DNA of 64,000 nt from Isochrysis galbana (GCA_018136815.1 CM030933.1:3087144-3151143); one strand, 5' to 3'. Positions 31,606 to 44,400 are shown, numbered from the stretch's first letter. Notes: a model not told the origin generated them from the sequence alone. Numbers and translations: made by a program.

Positions 31606-34600
31606 ATGTCGGCGCCAGGCCACGTGGCCTCGCTCCGCTGGTCGTCGCCACCATCGCGCTCGCCCTCACCGCCGCCGCCTCCCGCAGCGCCAAGCGGCCC
31701 CCACGCGCTGCCTCCACCTCCCCCTTGCCCCACGGTCACTCTGCTTTCGCCCCCCGCTCCCCACCACCCAAAGGCACTGCTCCTGCAGCCGGACACAGAC
31801 CTCAACCAGCCACCCCCGCCCGTGCGCACACACCTCCCACCCCCCACCGCCCAACCCGCACGCGCCTTCCCCCTCGCTGACTTACCAGACCTCTTTGGGG
31901 CCGCAAGGGCGCACTTCGCCTCCTCCTCGCTGGCTGCAATTGGAGGAGAGGCACCCGTGCACTTCATCGCGCCGGCAGAGGAGATGAAGGCGCTCTTCAC
32001 GCTGCCCTTCACTGATGACCGCGTCGCCTTCCCCGTCCACCGCGTCGGAGATGCGCTCGTGCTCGACGGAGCGCGCTCGCTCGGAGCGGAGCAAGGATTC
32101 AGCGGCAGCGGCCGCCGTGAGGCCTCGGCGGCGGCCTCGGCGGCGCATGTCCGGTCGGAGCAGGCGTTGGTCGACGCGCTCGGGCGGATTGGTCTGCTCT
32201 CAACGATGGAGAGGAACAATAGTACCGATAACGCCGCGCGAGCCCTCGCGCTTCCCTCGCCGCCGCCCGCCTTTTCGCTGACAACGCTCGAGCGCCCCCC
32301 TGTTGCCTCGCCGCCACCACCTCTGGGACTGCATGGCGCGGCCCGCGCCGTCGGATCGACCCAGCTTGCATCAACCACAGCCGCGCATCCAGCCGGATTT
32401 GACGAGCCTCCTTCGCTCTACACCAGCTTTCTGCACCATTCCGTTTCGGAGGCCGCCGCCAATGGTCGCGTTGCGCGTCTGCCTCCCGGTCTGCAAACGT
32501 CGGCTCTCGCGCCCGTGGAATCGAGCTCGCTCCGGGATGGGGCCGCCGCCGCACAAGCGGTCGCACGCGAGGGCCCGAGCGGAACTTGCGCCAACGTGGT
32601 GGCGAATGGCGCCAAAGCAATTGATCCCGCTTCCCGGACGGTTAGCGCCGGTTCGGCGCCGCCGAGCCCATTATCCACGACGGCCAAATGGACCTTTTGG
32701 CAGCCTCAAGGCGGCCAGTGTGCAGGAGGCACCGATCGTGACGCCCGCCTCGCTGAGGCAGGAAAGCAGGAAGAGCAGACGATTCGTGGGCGATCAGAGG
32801 GCCTGGCCGAGGTGAACGATACGCGCTGGACATTTTGGACACAGCCGGAGCGTGCACCTGGCACGGATGGCGCACGGGGTAGTGATGGCGATGCGGCGGC
32901 CGAGGCGTCTGACGTATGTGGTGCGGTGCTAGAGACCGCTTTCTCGCCGCACGCCACTCGCGCTAACACAGGCGGCGCCGACGCGGTGGACGACGGCCGC
33001 GTGAGCGCTGGCACGGCCGACGGCCACGCGGAGACGCGCTGGACGTACTGGGAGCCGCAGAAGGGCGAGCCATCGCAGTTCGCCGCTGCGCCCACGTCAA
33101 CGGCACCTAGCAACAAAACGCGCGGCCAGCTTCACGGCCGGCGGGCGGGTGCTGTCACCTCTTCACTGCAGCGCGCCTCGCCCGTTCAGCGCGCAACCTT
33201 TCACCGCCATGGCGTGGAGCCAGGCGCCGGCTCAATGGCGGCCGAGAGCGCGGCCACCGGCGGGACCGGCGCGCGCACCTCGCACCCGTTCCGCCAGGTT
33301 GTCCACTGGCAGCTCAAGGGGCTAGGCATGCTACTCGGCACTTCGCAGCTTGTCTTCTCGTCGGACGAGCACCCCGCGCTCTCGTTGCGGCTCTGCGACA
33401 TGAGTATGCCGCTCTCGCCGATGAAGGTAAGACGTGCAGTGTGCAGCATACCTGCATACACCTTGCCCAGCCGCTCCTCGCCCGCGCCACCCACCTGTAG
33501 GTGCTCGACTTCTGGCTCGACAATCTGATGGCGGGCATCCCGACTCTAGCCGTCTGCGGCCACGTTGGTGGCGTGGTGCGCGGCTATCAGGTCGTCCAGA
33601 CGGAGCAATTGCCTGACTGGCCCGGCGCCCGGTTCGATGCCAACGCGGTACTCGACAATGCGCATGCTCTACTCACCTTCCTGCATGCCCACTGCACGCG
33701 CCCCGGTGGCTCTTACTGGGTGCTCAAGGAGGCCAACGCCGACTTCCTCCGCGTCTTCGACCTCCGCGCATTGTGCGACGCCTACACCGCCTCTACGAAC
33801 GCGGCGCACAACCCCTTTGGCCACGCCGTCGCGCTCATGTGCTGGCGCATGGCGCAACGCCCCCCGGGCTCGTCCACGGGCTCGGCGGACACGCGCGGGC
33901 TGTTGCTGCAGTGCACCGAGCTGCTCGCCGTTTCCGACCACCCACTACTTTGGTCGGTTGCGCAGGCGCAGCTCGCACAGCTCGCACAGGCAGCTGTGCG
34001 CACCCGCGACGATGTGGACACGGGGGAGGTCGGCGACATGGCGCGTGGCGGTTGCGGCGCGGCGCCGTTGACACGCCCAGCCTCATCGGGCGGGCTCAAC
34101 GACGGCCGTGGCGGGGTCAACGCGCCCGACATGCCCCTCGGACTCATCGCGCTGATCGACGCGATGCACGGCATGCTGCCAAGGACAGCCTGGGGGACGG
34201 CCGCCACGCTGTTCCATCTCGCTGAGGCACTGCGCGGAGCGGCCCTCGCTACCGTCCAACCGCCGCCGCGCGTCTCACAACTTCTTGAGGAGGTACCTGA
34301 GCTCGCAATGGTGTCCGAAGAGCGCAACCTCGCGCGCCACCGAGAGCAGCTCGCCCTCGCGCTTGCGGACACAGTACTAGAGCTCGTGCATAAGATAGGA
34401 CCCGATGCTGCTGCGGCCATTGGGGCGGAGGGAGGGTCGAAGGGCGCCACTGATGCCCGCGGCCCGCCGCTGCGTGAGAGGGCGAGCTCGCCTGAGGCCA
34501 TCCTTAAGTGCGCTGCAACGAAGCTGCACCTGCTCCGTGCGGCAGCACGATCTCTCATCGGCTGCACGGGCATCGGCCCGCCCTCAAGTGTCGCACCTGC

Positions 34601-36878
34601 GGGTGTGCTCGAGGTCCCGCGCTGCTCAGCGCCGCCCTCGCCGCTCATCCTGCCCGGTGAGAGACGGGGGCGACCCCAGCTGCTCCCCTCGCCCCCAGCA
34701 TCTCCGGGAGGGCGGCGAATCAGTCGCGACCAAGTTGGCTCAGGCGGGAGCACCGCTACGCATAGCCGCCCAAGATGCAATGCCGATAGCGCAGCCATGC
34801 TTGCGAGGCTCGCCATGCACGCGGGCGACTTGCTCATGGGGCTCGCAACCTCGGAGGCCGCGAAAGACGTAGCAGGTGGCTTGGGCAGCGATCATGACGC
34901 CCAGTGCGCCGCCGCGGAGGTGCGCGACTTGCTGCTCGACGCACTTAGCGCCTCGGGCATCTCGCCCTTGCCATCACCATACGGCATCCTTCCGGGGACG
35001 GACGCTCCCTCGCTCGAGCGGGTTACCAACCTTGAGTCGGCCGCTGGGTGCTATTGGTGGGCGCTGAAGGTGAGCGACTTGCTGGGCGCCGAGCCGGCGG
35101 CGCTCGTGAGGAGGCTCGGCGGCGCGCTGAATGAGAGTGGACGTGGGGCCCTCGTCACTGGCAAGCTAGACGAGGCAGAAGCAAAGTTCAACGACGCCTT
35201 CACCGCCTTCTCGCATGCCGAAGATGCAGGTGAGCCACAGCAGTGGTCTGAGGGCGCATGTCTAGCGCTCCTTCGCCACCGTGCGCCTATATGACCGCAG
35301 CACACCTATTTCAAGTCACGATCCCGTCCCCTCTCCTCGTCACTCCTCGCAGTGAATGCTGCACTAGTGCTCGTCAATCATGCAACCGTCTGCCGCTCCA
35401 GGGCACGTTCGTTGCAGCGTTGGCGCGCTACGCAGGCTGCCTCCACGCGGGCTGCATTGACAGCTTTAGCAGCTATCGGGCGGCCCTCATTGACGGCGGC
35501 CGATGCCGCAGCCCCAGCCGAGACGCCGGTCGAGTTGGAGGGTGACTCGTCTCAAGCTCAGCATCTGCAAGTCGTTGCAACTGACGCAGCCGACATTGAG
35601 CAATCAAACCACGCCCAACCTTCCTGCACCCACGAGGAAGCGCGCTTGGGGCCTACGGGCGGCGATCTCGAGCTGCCGGAAGTGCCCGAGGTGCCCCACC
35701 GCGATGAGGTGGAGCAGCTAGCGGAGGCGGCGCGGCAGCAGCGGCGCGCCGTCGAGGCGATTCGGCCGCTACGCGCCTCGCAGTTTGGCTTCTGGGTGGC
35801 CTCCATGCGGCAGCTGGCGGAGGACGAGACTGAACTAGGTGCGCAAGCGGGCGCCGGTCATCGACCGCCGTGCCTCTGCTATGCGGCGCTTGCACATCCC
35901 AACGTTCGGTGTCCAAAACGTTTGCGAACCCTTTGAGTCCGCACTCTCGCTTGCACCTCAGGCCAGACTGTCCTGGCGGTGCTCGAGCACGAAAGTGGCG
36001 CAGAGCGCGGCTTGGAGTCGATGGTCAAACGTTCTGCCGAGGCGCTCGCGAGGGCACAGGCGGTCTACGAGGAGCTTGGCGAGGCGGCAAGATCGCAGGT
36101 AAGCGGTCACACATTCGCAGCAGTAACTCGCGCCGCCCCAACCTTCGCATCGACGCTCCACTAGCGCACGACACGCCTCCTCACGGCGTTCGCATCTTTG
36201 CCCCTCTTTTAGGAGACGATGCGCTGGCAAGGCTATCTGCATTTGGTCGCCGCGCGTCGTGAGCATGCCGCAGGCGCCTCACGCGAGCGTGCCGCCGCGG
36301 CACATCTTACCATTGCCCTCCGTCAATACGACCGAGCGCTCTCTCCGCCCGCCGGCATCGATGTTTGTGCCTGCTCATCCCCGCCTCCGCTGACGGAATC
36401 GATGGAGGCGTGCTCCGCCGCATGCCGGCTCGACCTAGCTTCCTTTTTTTTGTCGTGGCGAGGGCCCATGCCAGCGGAGGCGACACGTGAAACGCCTACT
36501 ACCGCGAGAACTCCCAAGGGTGCCAAGGCCACCTCATCCTCGCGCCACGCACAGCCGGGGGGAGGCGCCGTGGGAGCTCGGCTGAGACACGTCGAAGTGG
36601 CCCTCTCTCATGCGAGGGCAGGGCTCGTCTCGGCGCGGCGGTTGATATCCAATGCGCCCGATGCAGCTGACTTAGCGCCCCGCGATGCACGAGGAGAAGA
36701 TAGCGGCAGCACTGCTGAGGCTCCTAATCGGCTCGCAGCAATGCTCTCGCAGCTGGCAGGTCAAGCAACCCGCGAGCTCATCCGGTCAAGTGAGGCTGCG
36801 GGTCACGACGCACGGGCAGCCGAGCTACGGAATCAGTATCGCCAATTGTTGGCGGACAACACACGGCTCGGCAGCTGA
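31606..36878 (+). CDS. EDRF1: EDRF1 orthologue (5 exons, about 1612 aa)
   Basis: Exons 31606-33426, 33501-35229, 35353-35838, 35962-36098 and 36213-36878 join in phase; introns are GT-AG, 74-123 bases. The N-terminal APVHFIAPAEEMKALFTLPF and VAFPVHRVGDALVLDGA (from residue 116) and the block FRQVVHWQLKGLGMLLG with EHPALSLRLCDM (560-600), followed across intron 1 by VLDFWLDNLMAGIPTLAVC and VVQTEQLPDW, match the conserved core of erythroid differentiation-related factor 1 of animals and plants. The human protein is about 1240 aa; this one is longer because of a disordered region (130-550) with three KWTFWQP-like motifs and an extended C-terminus with helical, TPR-like segments. EDRF1 was described as a transcription regulator in erythroid cells, but its role in protists is unknown. 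An antisense 351-codon frame in exon 2 is a shadow. Confidence 0.85.
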
Positions 36879-37470
36879 GTACGGCGAAGATGGTGCAGCG
36901 GTCTCATCAAGAGCACAGCGTGTTTACCAAGACGTGCGGTCTAGAATGAGAACAATTTTTTGTGGCCCACGCGTCGTCCGCCTTGTCGTCCTCATCGCGT
37001 TCGAATCTTGTTGCTTCACCGCGATGACTGGCGGTCGCGATCACCGCGATTTTGACACGCGGGGCGCGAACCATCAGCAAAAAGACAAGGTCATGGAGCG
37101 CGTGCCGCTCTTCCACCCTCCTCTGCCGCCTACCCCGACGAGTTGGACGATCTACTCATGGACACCCCGATGTCGCCGAAGCGACCTTGCTAACGACACC
37201 ACCTAGCCCTGGCCATTTGCACACCAGCGCCACCGCGCACAGCCCTCAGAACATTGCGAACAGCGAGACAAACTCAGCCATGCCAACGGCCATGCAAGCA
37301 GCGGGGGCTCATCCCCCAAAGTCAAAGACAAGGGAATGAAGGGGGCAGCGTAAAGGAAAAGGGAGTGAGTGTTTGGGGTATAGGCGATGGCGTGGGTCAG
37401 CACCGTGAGTGCGCGTTGGCCCCCCCTGTAGCTGTAGCTAGCAGTACTAACCAGAATCTTCAAATGTTTT
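36879..37470. other. EDRF1 3' flank and tail of a family-2 element
   Basis: No gene recognised. At 37445-37470 the sequence AACCAGAATCTTCAAATGTTTT matches the 3' end of the inner nested element (39180-39195) and the 26640-26695 repeats, so an older family-2 element probably ends here, directly against the target duplication of the next insertion. Confidence 0.45.
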
Positions 37471-39263
37471 TTCAATGATAGTTGATCAGCACTTAGTTTA
37501 TACTTGGTTGGCCCATGGGGGGGCACGAGCCCTCCCTCTCTCTCCACTCCTCCCCTGCCGTGGGGGAGGAACCACCCATCCTCCTGGCATGCCTGATGGC
37601 TTGCCAGGAGGAGACTGCCCTGCTGACCCACTCTCTGCTTCTCTACAGGCCGCTCGCCTGCGTTCGCTCGTCCTGGCCCCTCGTGGCCACCCCATCGCTC
37701 CAACCCCCCCTCCCCCCCAGGTCGACAGGCAGACAGGTGCAGATTGCAGATTAGGGGCCCCAGAGGCTCAGGATCGCCAGCGAGGGCGAGGCAGGGGAGG
37801 CCAGGGCCCAACCCCAGCCTCCTCTGCCCCCTGAGCTCTGAATTGGCCTCCAGGAGCCTCCAGGGGTCGCCTGCAGGCTGGTGCAGGCCTGTCGCAAGCA
37901 CGCCATCGCGCGTGCCGCAGGAGAGAGGAGAGGGAGCGCGGAGAAGGGGGTGGGCGGAGCTAGAGCTCCGCCCACCGAAAACTAGAAACTAGGTAAGTCC
38001 CGCACCTGTTTACAAAAGAAGTCGGAACTGAGGACGCCGCCAGCCCGGTAGGCGTAGGAGGAAGGGGGGAACGGATCACCGGGGGGGGGGGGGGGGGGCG
38101 GGCCACCGGACCATATTTAAGCCCTTTACCCCTATCCCCCTAGTAGCTAGTAGTGCACGGGGGGAGTCGCCTGATGGCGGGGGGGAAAGGGCCGGGGGAG
38201 TGGGGGTGTAGAAAGTTTTTTGCGTTTTGCTGCATGAGTAGCGAAAGAAAGTAGAGGGTCCACGGCCCCAACCTACTTTTATAAGTAGGGGTCAATGGGG
38301 GCCTCGCGCCCCCCTCTCTCCATCGCGGACACCCCCAGGGGTGGGCCCGTACAATCAACCACAGCCCCTGCCCTTTGGCAGGGGCTGGGCAATCATCACA
38401 CTGGCCCAGACCCCTAGTGGGCGCGGGCCGTGATTCGCACTCCCACGCCCTGCGTGGGCCTGCCCTCGAGCTGACCCCCCCCCCTTCCCTGGTCGCCAGG
38501 CAGACAGATGCCTCTGGGCGGCTCCCATGGCCAGCGAGGCAAGCGTGGGAGAGGCAGGGGGGGCCAGGGGCTGAGCCCCAGCCTCCACTGCCCCCTGAGC
38601 TGCCCTTGCTGGCCCTCTGGGAGCTCCCAAAGGCCCTCTGAGAGCAGGCCGTGGCGCGCCGCATGGCGACGCGCCGCAGGGAGAGGGGTGGAGGAGAATG
38701 GAGAGAGGGAGAGGGGGGGATTTGCACCCCCCCGATGGAATGCGGTAAGAAACGGGCCCCGTTTGCGTTAGCAAACGGGCGAAGGGGGGCGGCTGGCGAC
38801 AGGAGGGGGAGAAGAAGGGAGTGGCTCAAGACGTCCCTGTGGCAGGTATAGGGGGGCGCAGTCATTTATTTCTTCGAGGGCTGCTCGCGGCGCGAGCTGT
38901 AAGGGCCGTTCCGCTTCTCGACGAGAGGTCCCTCCCCCCCCCCCGGTGCTTTTTCCCGGAGAGTCGGCCGGCGTCGACCGGTCCGCCTCAATGGGTTTTC
39001 CCTCATTTTAACTTGTGGGGAGTTAGAATGGGAGCCGGGGGCATGCGAGGGGGGAGATTTGGAGGGGTGCATAGGAGTATGTATCTGTGTCAACAGCACG
39101 CGCCAAGGTGTACGGGCAGGTGCGCTGAGGGCTGTCGTGTTGGTACCGGGCTAGTGGTAGTGGGAGTAGTGGTACTAACGCTCAGATGTTTTAAATTAAA
39201 TAGAGGGTCCACGGCCGCGTGTGCGGTGAGACTATTAAGAAATTATTCAATGATAGTTGATCA
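37471..39263 (+). mobile_element. Family-1 retroelement with 18-bp TSD, hosting a second insertion
   Basis: TTCAATGATAGTTGATCA occurs at 37471-37488 and 39246-39263, flanking the element (37489-39245). The 5' end is CACTTAGTTTATACTTGG and the 3' end GCGGTGAGACTATTAAGAAA, the same ends as the inverted copy at 11047-11790 and close to the LINE copy 1 3' end. It is interrupted by a 933-bp inner element at 38268-39200. The uninterrupted length is about 808 bases, with no coding capacity, so it is a non-autonomous retroelement. Polypurine and polypyrimidine runs are frequent. Confidence 0.75.
38252..39216 (+). mobile_element. Inner family-2 retroelement with 16-bp TSD
   Basis: TAGAGGGTCCACGGCC is present at 38252-38267 and 39201-39216, while the empty-site copy on minus near 11080 has it once. 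The inner element (38268-39200, 933 bp) starts CAACCTACTTTTATAAGTAG and ends GCTCAGATGTTTTAAATTAAA. The same start is found at 44780-44800 and the same type of end at 6805, 26645-26695 and 37450. A partial inverted copy lies at 15255-15585. No recognised protein; probably non-autonomous. Confidence 0.75.
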
Positions 39264-39329
39264 CCATTCATTTGGAAGCACCAATCAATCATGGATGCGC
39301 TTCATTTACTTTCAAGAACTTCGCATGTC

Positions 39330-42300
39330 TTAATTGTAGTCATCATATAGCGGTATTTGCGCGCTGAACGCGTTCGCGCGGCCGGCGTCTGTCGGCCCAC
39401 GCCGAGCGGACGGTCCCGGCCGAGAGGGCGGCACCGATGCTTCCCTCGCTCCGGGAGTTGTTCTAGGGCCCATTGAGCCGAGGAAACGCCCGTGTTCAAT
39501 GCCCCGGGCCAAGAACTCGTCGGCTGGGTTCGCAGCAAGCTTCTCCCGTCTAGGGCCGGAGTCAATCCATTTGCCTGAGTTGGGGTCAAGGAGGGACTGT
39601 TCACCGCGAGCAGCAAGGAAAGCGTGGCGTTCCTTGGCATGTTGGGTTGACGGCCCACACACCCCTCCCTCCTCCCCGACACCACCCGTCCTTTGAGCAT
39701 GGCAGCAGTGCACCTGAAACGTTGCATTTTTTGCAAGGGAATTTCGGGATGCGTTGGTTGAGGGCGGTGCAGATCTTGCCGCAGTTGCTGCATGCAAACC
39801 ATCGTTGGAGCACCTACTCGATGGGAGCGGCATGAGGGCAACAATAGTCAGAATAGCGTAGCGGTCAAATAGCAAGGGAGCTGTCATTGCAGGACGCGTC
39901 ATGGTCGCGGCCAGAATGGAGGAGATGGCAATCGCCGCATTGCGATGCACCTCCTGACGATGAATGTCGTGAAATTCACGCTTACAAAGGTCTGGCACGG
40001 TGAACGACCATTCGCTCCAATTGCATGTTCTACACCTAAATGCCTTTACAATCCGTGTCTGTGTGCATGCAAGGGATGAGGCCCGGCTGGTCGAAGTGGG
40101 ATAGCGAGGCCACGCTAGCTAGAAACGAGCTGTGGCCTCAGCTAGGCGACTCCGACAGTCTGGAAAGCCGGAGCTGCCCCTTGTCATGCTGTCCTAGCGC
40201 AAGGAAGTCTCATACAAATGCCACAAGGCATCGGCATGTGCGATCAAAACTGAATCTGACACGATGCGAGCACCGTGGGCTCCCACCTTTTCCTTGCATG
40301 CCTCGGTGGTATATGCGTCCTTTGCCGCGAGCGCCTCGAGCCTTTGGTCAAGCACGGCGCGTTCGCTGACCTTGAGCTGCGCAGAGGACTTAGATTGTCG
40401 AGCTAGTGCCTAAGACCAGATGACGGGCAACACTCTTAGTGATGTGATATCAGAAGAGATGGAGTGAGGCATTGCTGGCGCCAGCTGAGGAACACGGCCA
40501 GGCGACTCCTTGCTCGCAACTCCCTCACATCACACGGCGAATCGCAGCGGCGCCGCTTTTGCATGCACGCTCGCCTTGCGCCCCTCTTCGGAATTGGGGT
40601 CGATGGAGCCAAATGTCCGGGACTGGATTCGCGAATCTGGTGGGCGACGAGCGCTCGTCTTTGGGTCGTCAATTGCTCGATGTGCCGGCGTCCCCTTATC
40701 CTGCCTGACCCTCGGCGTACCCGAGTCATCTTGTTGCCCGCACTGCCGGCTTGCCTCGTCCATCTCTGGTTCTGCGGACTGCGATCCAGAGGCCGTACCC
40801 TCCAACTTGGCTCTCTTTCCTGCCTGTGCCTCTATGGAGCCTTTGATCAAATCTTCACTCGGGCAACAGCGATCACTCTGCTGCCGTCGCTTCCTTTCCC
40901 GCTTCTCTTTGATGCGCCTCGTCTCGAATGCCTTCAGCAGCTCGTCTAGCGTCATGTCCTCCCTCGGATCGGCAGAATGTACGGTGCGCGTCTACGAGCG
41001 GGAAAGCGGGCGCTTAGCTGCGGGCACACGTGGAATCGACTTGAGTCGTACGCTGAGATCTCAACAAATGCACAGCCCCCACTCGAGGTGATCTAGCACA
41101 GAGCCACGCATAGAGTCGTTCGCGGATGCGCACCTGAAGAAAGACCTCGTGCTTGCGCGCGGCTTGTGCCATCATGGAACTGCTGCGAGCGCTTGGCTTC
41201 TGCGCCTTTGCGCTACCACTCTGAGCAACTTGCGAGGTCCCGGTCTGCGACTCGACCTTCACCAACTGACCTTTCGCCCCGACAGTAAAGCCAGTCACGC
41301 TAGTGCTCCTTGCACTAACGTCCTCATCGCTCTTGGCGGCCTCGTTGCACGTAATCTTCGAGGAAGCGCGAGCTGCCGCGACGGCGCCGCGCGAGGAAAC
41401 GGCAATACCGCATGTATCATTCCAATCGTGGCCCGGTTTGCAAGCCTTGTTCAAACGTCGAGCCTCCGCCTCCGCCTCCATCAAGGTTCTTTGCGCGACC
41501 TGGTCGCCGTATGCTTGAGCTGTGATGGCCGAGACGTCGCTTGCATTGGGAGGGTCCGAATGAGCGTCGGCTATGCATGCCTGGTCGTGGCCTGAACGCA
41601 CCGAAGTGTTGGCCGAATTGAAAGGGAAGACTGCAGATACCGCAGGCGGCTCCTTGAGTGACCCCTCGCCATTTCGCACGCCACGGCTAACCTTCGGCGC
41701 CAATGGCTCGTCGTCCTCCTCCTCATCGTCGCCCAATACAATGTTGGGCCCATCACCATCCGTGTCATGCGGTCCTTCTGCCCTCCTCGCACCGCGGGCC
41801 ATCTCATTAGCAGCAACAGCTAGCTGCTCCGCAGAGGCCATTTGCTCCGCAGAGACCAGTGGAGAGCGCGCATTGCTCAATTCTGTTGGCGGCGCGGCCG
41901 CTGTGATGAGCTGGCGGACGCTTGTAGCCCTCTCAATCTCTTTCGGGAAGATGGCGAGCTTCGCGTTCGTGCGTGGTATGCCCTCAACCGTGTTTTTCAA
42001 TCCGCTTGCGGCGGCGGGGCAGATTGTCGCGTCGGCTGCTGGGCGCGTGGAGTTGGGGTCGCCAGGCTGGAACGCGACCATTCGCTGGATCGAGGTGCTA
42101 ACCAAGAGGGATCGGAGGCGACTCTGCGACAAAAGGCGGCCATTGGACATCAGGCTCGAGGGTGCAAAGGAGGGCAACGGGAGGCTATAAGGCTCGGAGG
42201 CGAGCTCTTGAGTTGGTAGGCTCGATACTCTCCGAAATAAACACCGACGCGCCCAGCCCTCTACCAGCTACCCAACATCTCTACATGCACTTGGCCCTGG

Positions 42301-44295
42301 TGCGTGAGGTGCGGTGGACTTGACAGAGCCGTGCTCAGGTAGAGCAGCTCCTTGGGTCGTAGGAGCCGTGAACGTGATTTGTTACCCAACCGAGTTGTGA
42401 TGGCCACCACAGACGCGGCATGGCCAGGGCGGGCAAGAGATGGGTAAAGCCGACGCACTTCCTGAGACGTGGAGCTAGTGGCTACCTTGAAAGTGCCGTC
42501 CGGCTGGAACTCGAGCCCAAATGTGCGAGCGATCTTGATCATTAGGATGCCGTTCTCAATTGGATCATTCGACCACCCACCGCCGCCGATCCCGCTTGTG
42601 GTCGCAATTCGCACGGATGATCCCGCGGCCGCCTTTGCCTTCGTCTTTGGTGCACCCGGACCCTGTTTGGGCGCATTTCGACTGGGAGCGGGATCGGTGC
42701 GCTTCAGCATCTTTGACGCGTGAAAGCGGCAGACTTTACATCGAGCCTTGTTCACATAGTTGTTGCAGCGCTTGCCATCTTTCTGCGGGGTGTAGCCAGG
42801 ATGCACAGCGTCGCGTTGGCGCTGTGTTGGCGGCGCCCGCTGCGCCGCCGCCACGGGACCGTGCACAAGCCCGCGTGCATGCGAGGGGACGCGACAGCTG
42901 CCATGTCCACCCAATCAAGACCTTTTATTAAAGACGAATGCTAGGCGCTCACATTCGTAAATGCAAGGCGTGCCTGCCCAACCCCATGCATTACATCCAT
43001 TCATTCAGTTCCTTACCGAGTTCATGGGACAGATATCAAAGTCGGCCGAGATACCAATCTCGCGGCATTGGAGCATTTCGGTCAGTTTGAGCGTCAGCTC
43101 TCGCATCTGCGTGCCGCTGCTCGTGGCTTGAACTCCTCCAAAGCCTGAGTTGCCTGGACTGCCGAGGTACGAAGCATTACGGAAGATATAGGTCATGCCG
43201 GGTTGGTGGCGGGCCTGCGAGCTGTACATGCTGTTCATGAGCATGAAGGAGATCTGCCGAGATGATGGAAATGGAGTTTTAGGTCCTCGTGCGAGTCCCG
43301 ACGCACGCGCCAAACGTTCTAGTTCGTCCGCAGCTGTGAACTCGGCGCCCGCTTGGATGATATGGGGCGATGCCGGGCCAGGCCGGTAACGGCTAGGCGC
43401 AGTAGGGCGCCAGTATGTGCGCGCATTACGCGGGACAAAACACCATTCTGGCACCGCAACAGTGAGGTCGCCTGTGATTCTCACCTTGTTGTCATCGTCC
43501 TCAAGGTCGGCGACCGTCCAGAAGATGTAAGGTCGAGGTTTGTCCGACTTGGTGGTCTTCACATCCGACCTAAACCAAGGAGTAACAAAACTGGGGAGTA
43601 CAAGGAAGTGCAGGCCGACTCTGCTCGAGCTTGTCGTGCAGCACTACGCTGGAGAATCTGCGTCCACCTCAGCACGATTCCGACACCGGCGCTGCGATGG
43701 CCCCAGTCTGCGGCCTCAACCTCACTGCTGCCACTCCAATACAACGACGCAAGGCTGAGCAACAGGCCAAGGTGCACGTGATGTGCACCTGCGCACGAAG
43801 ACCCCGATGGTGAACCAGTCTTCGCCAGGAGCTAATTCCGGGATAGTTCTAGTGCGGGCCAGCCTGTCGAACACAGACGAGCCGGGAAAATGGCGGGGTC
43901 AGGGAGCACTAGACATGTGAGGCAGCCAGTATGGACGTGATGCAGCTCTTCGCGGCTCTGGCAGTTGTGGCTCGCCTGGAGATGGGCACAAACTTGGCGC
44001 CACGTGCATACTCCCGTATTGTATCGCGCGGCACGAGACGCCTCTTCGGGTCGATGCGTATCTTGCTGAACTCTTCGACCCAGTGGTCGATCGGTAGTGA
44101 CCGGCTGGCGGCAGCAGGTTGCACTCTTCTCTCCTCCCTGTCCGACGACAGCGCGGCTTCGGTGCAAGTGGCGGTGGGCGCTAGGGTTTCAGCCACGGGG
44201 GCTGCCGCCGCAGGCGCTCGCGAGCTGGGTGGGTTGGGTGCCCACTGCTCTGCGGCATCGAGCAGTGCGTCGAGGTCGCCCTCGTCGTCGCTCAT
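39330..44295 (-). CDS. MCM10: MCM10 replication factor (11 exons, about 1100 aa)
   Basis: Exons 44295-43976, 43848-43789, 43569-43485, 43253-43017, 42782-42272, 42206-41134, 40991 to about 40569 (or 40536), 40376-40216, 40035-39951, 39813-39714 and 39574-39330 join in phase. Conserved parts: EEFSKIRIDPKRRLV, then DWFTIGVFVR and PYIFWTVADLED (OB fold), EIGISADFDICP followed by KDGKRC...VNKARCKVCRFH (CCCH zinc knuckle, about 230-255), and the C-terminal zinc domain CRTCNWSEW...DLCKREFH, ACSNCGK...FPCKKCN, closing with ADEFLARGIEHGRFLGSMG. MCM10 binds DNA and Pol alpha and activates the CMG helicase at origins. The human protein is 875 aa; the extra length is a disordered centre (exon 6). Intron 1 (43975-43849) begins GC instead of GT. 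The exon 7 donor is the least certain. Confidence 0.85.
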
Positions 44296-44344
44296 CGTAG
44301 GAGTTGGGTGGGTGCGACGGTAGAAGGGGCAGCGAGAGGTCTGG

Positions 44345-44400
44345 TGGAAGAAAGAGAAAGGGGGGGGGGGGGGGGGGGGGGGGAGGGGGCAGAGGATGGG
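44345..44400 (-). promoter_or_regulatory. Pyrimidine tract upstream of MCM10 start
   Basis: Plus-strand purine run (AAGAAAGAGAAA then about 26 G, then AGGGGGC) is a C/T tract on the MCM10 coding strand, 50-100 bases before its ATG. Same placement as in neighbouring genes. Confidence 0.4.

Noticed and set aside
33782-34837. 351-codon antisense ORF inside EDRF1 exon 2
   Set aside because: GC-rich shadow; the sense strand carries the conserved EDRF1 protein across spliced exons.
43005-43484. MCM10 exon 3 reading straight through 43484-43254 without an intron
   Set aside because: The frame is open, but a strong GTGAGA donor and CGGCAG acceptor, and alignment to the OB-fold strands, favour splicing; retained-intron isoform not excluded.
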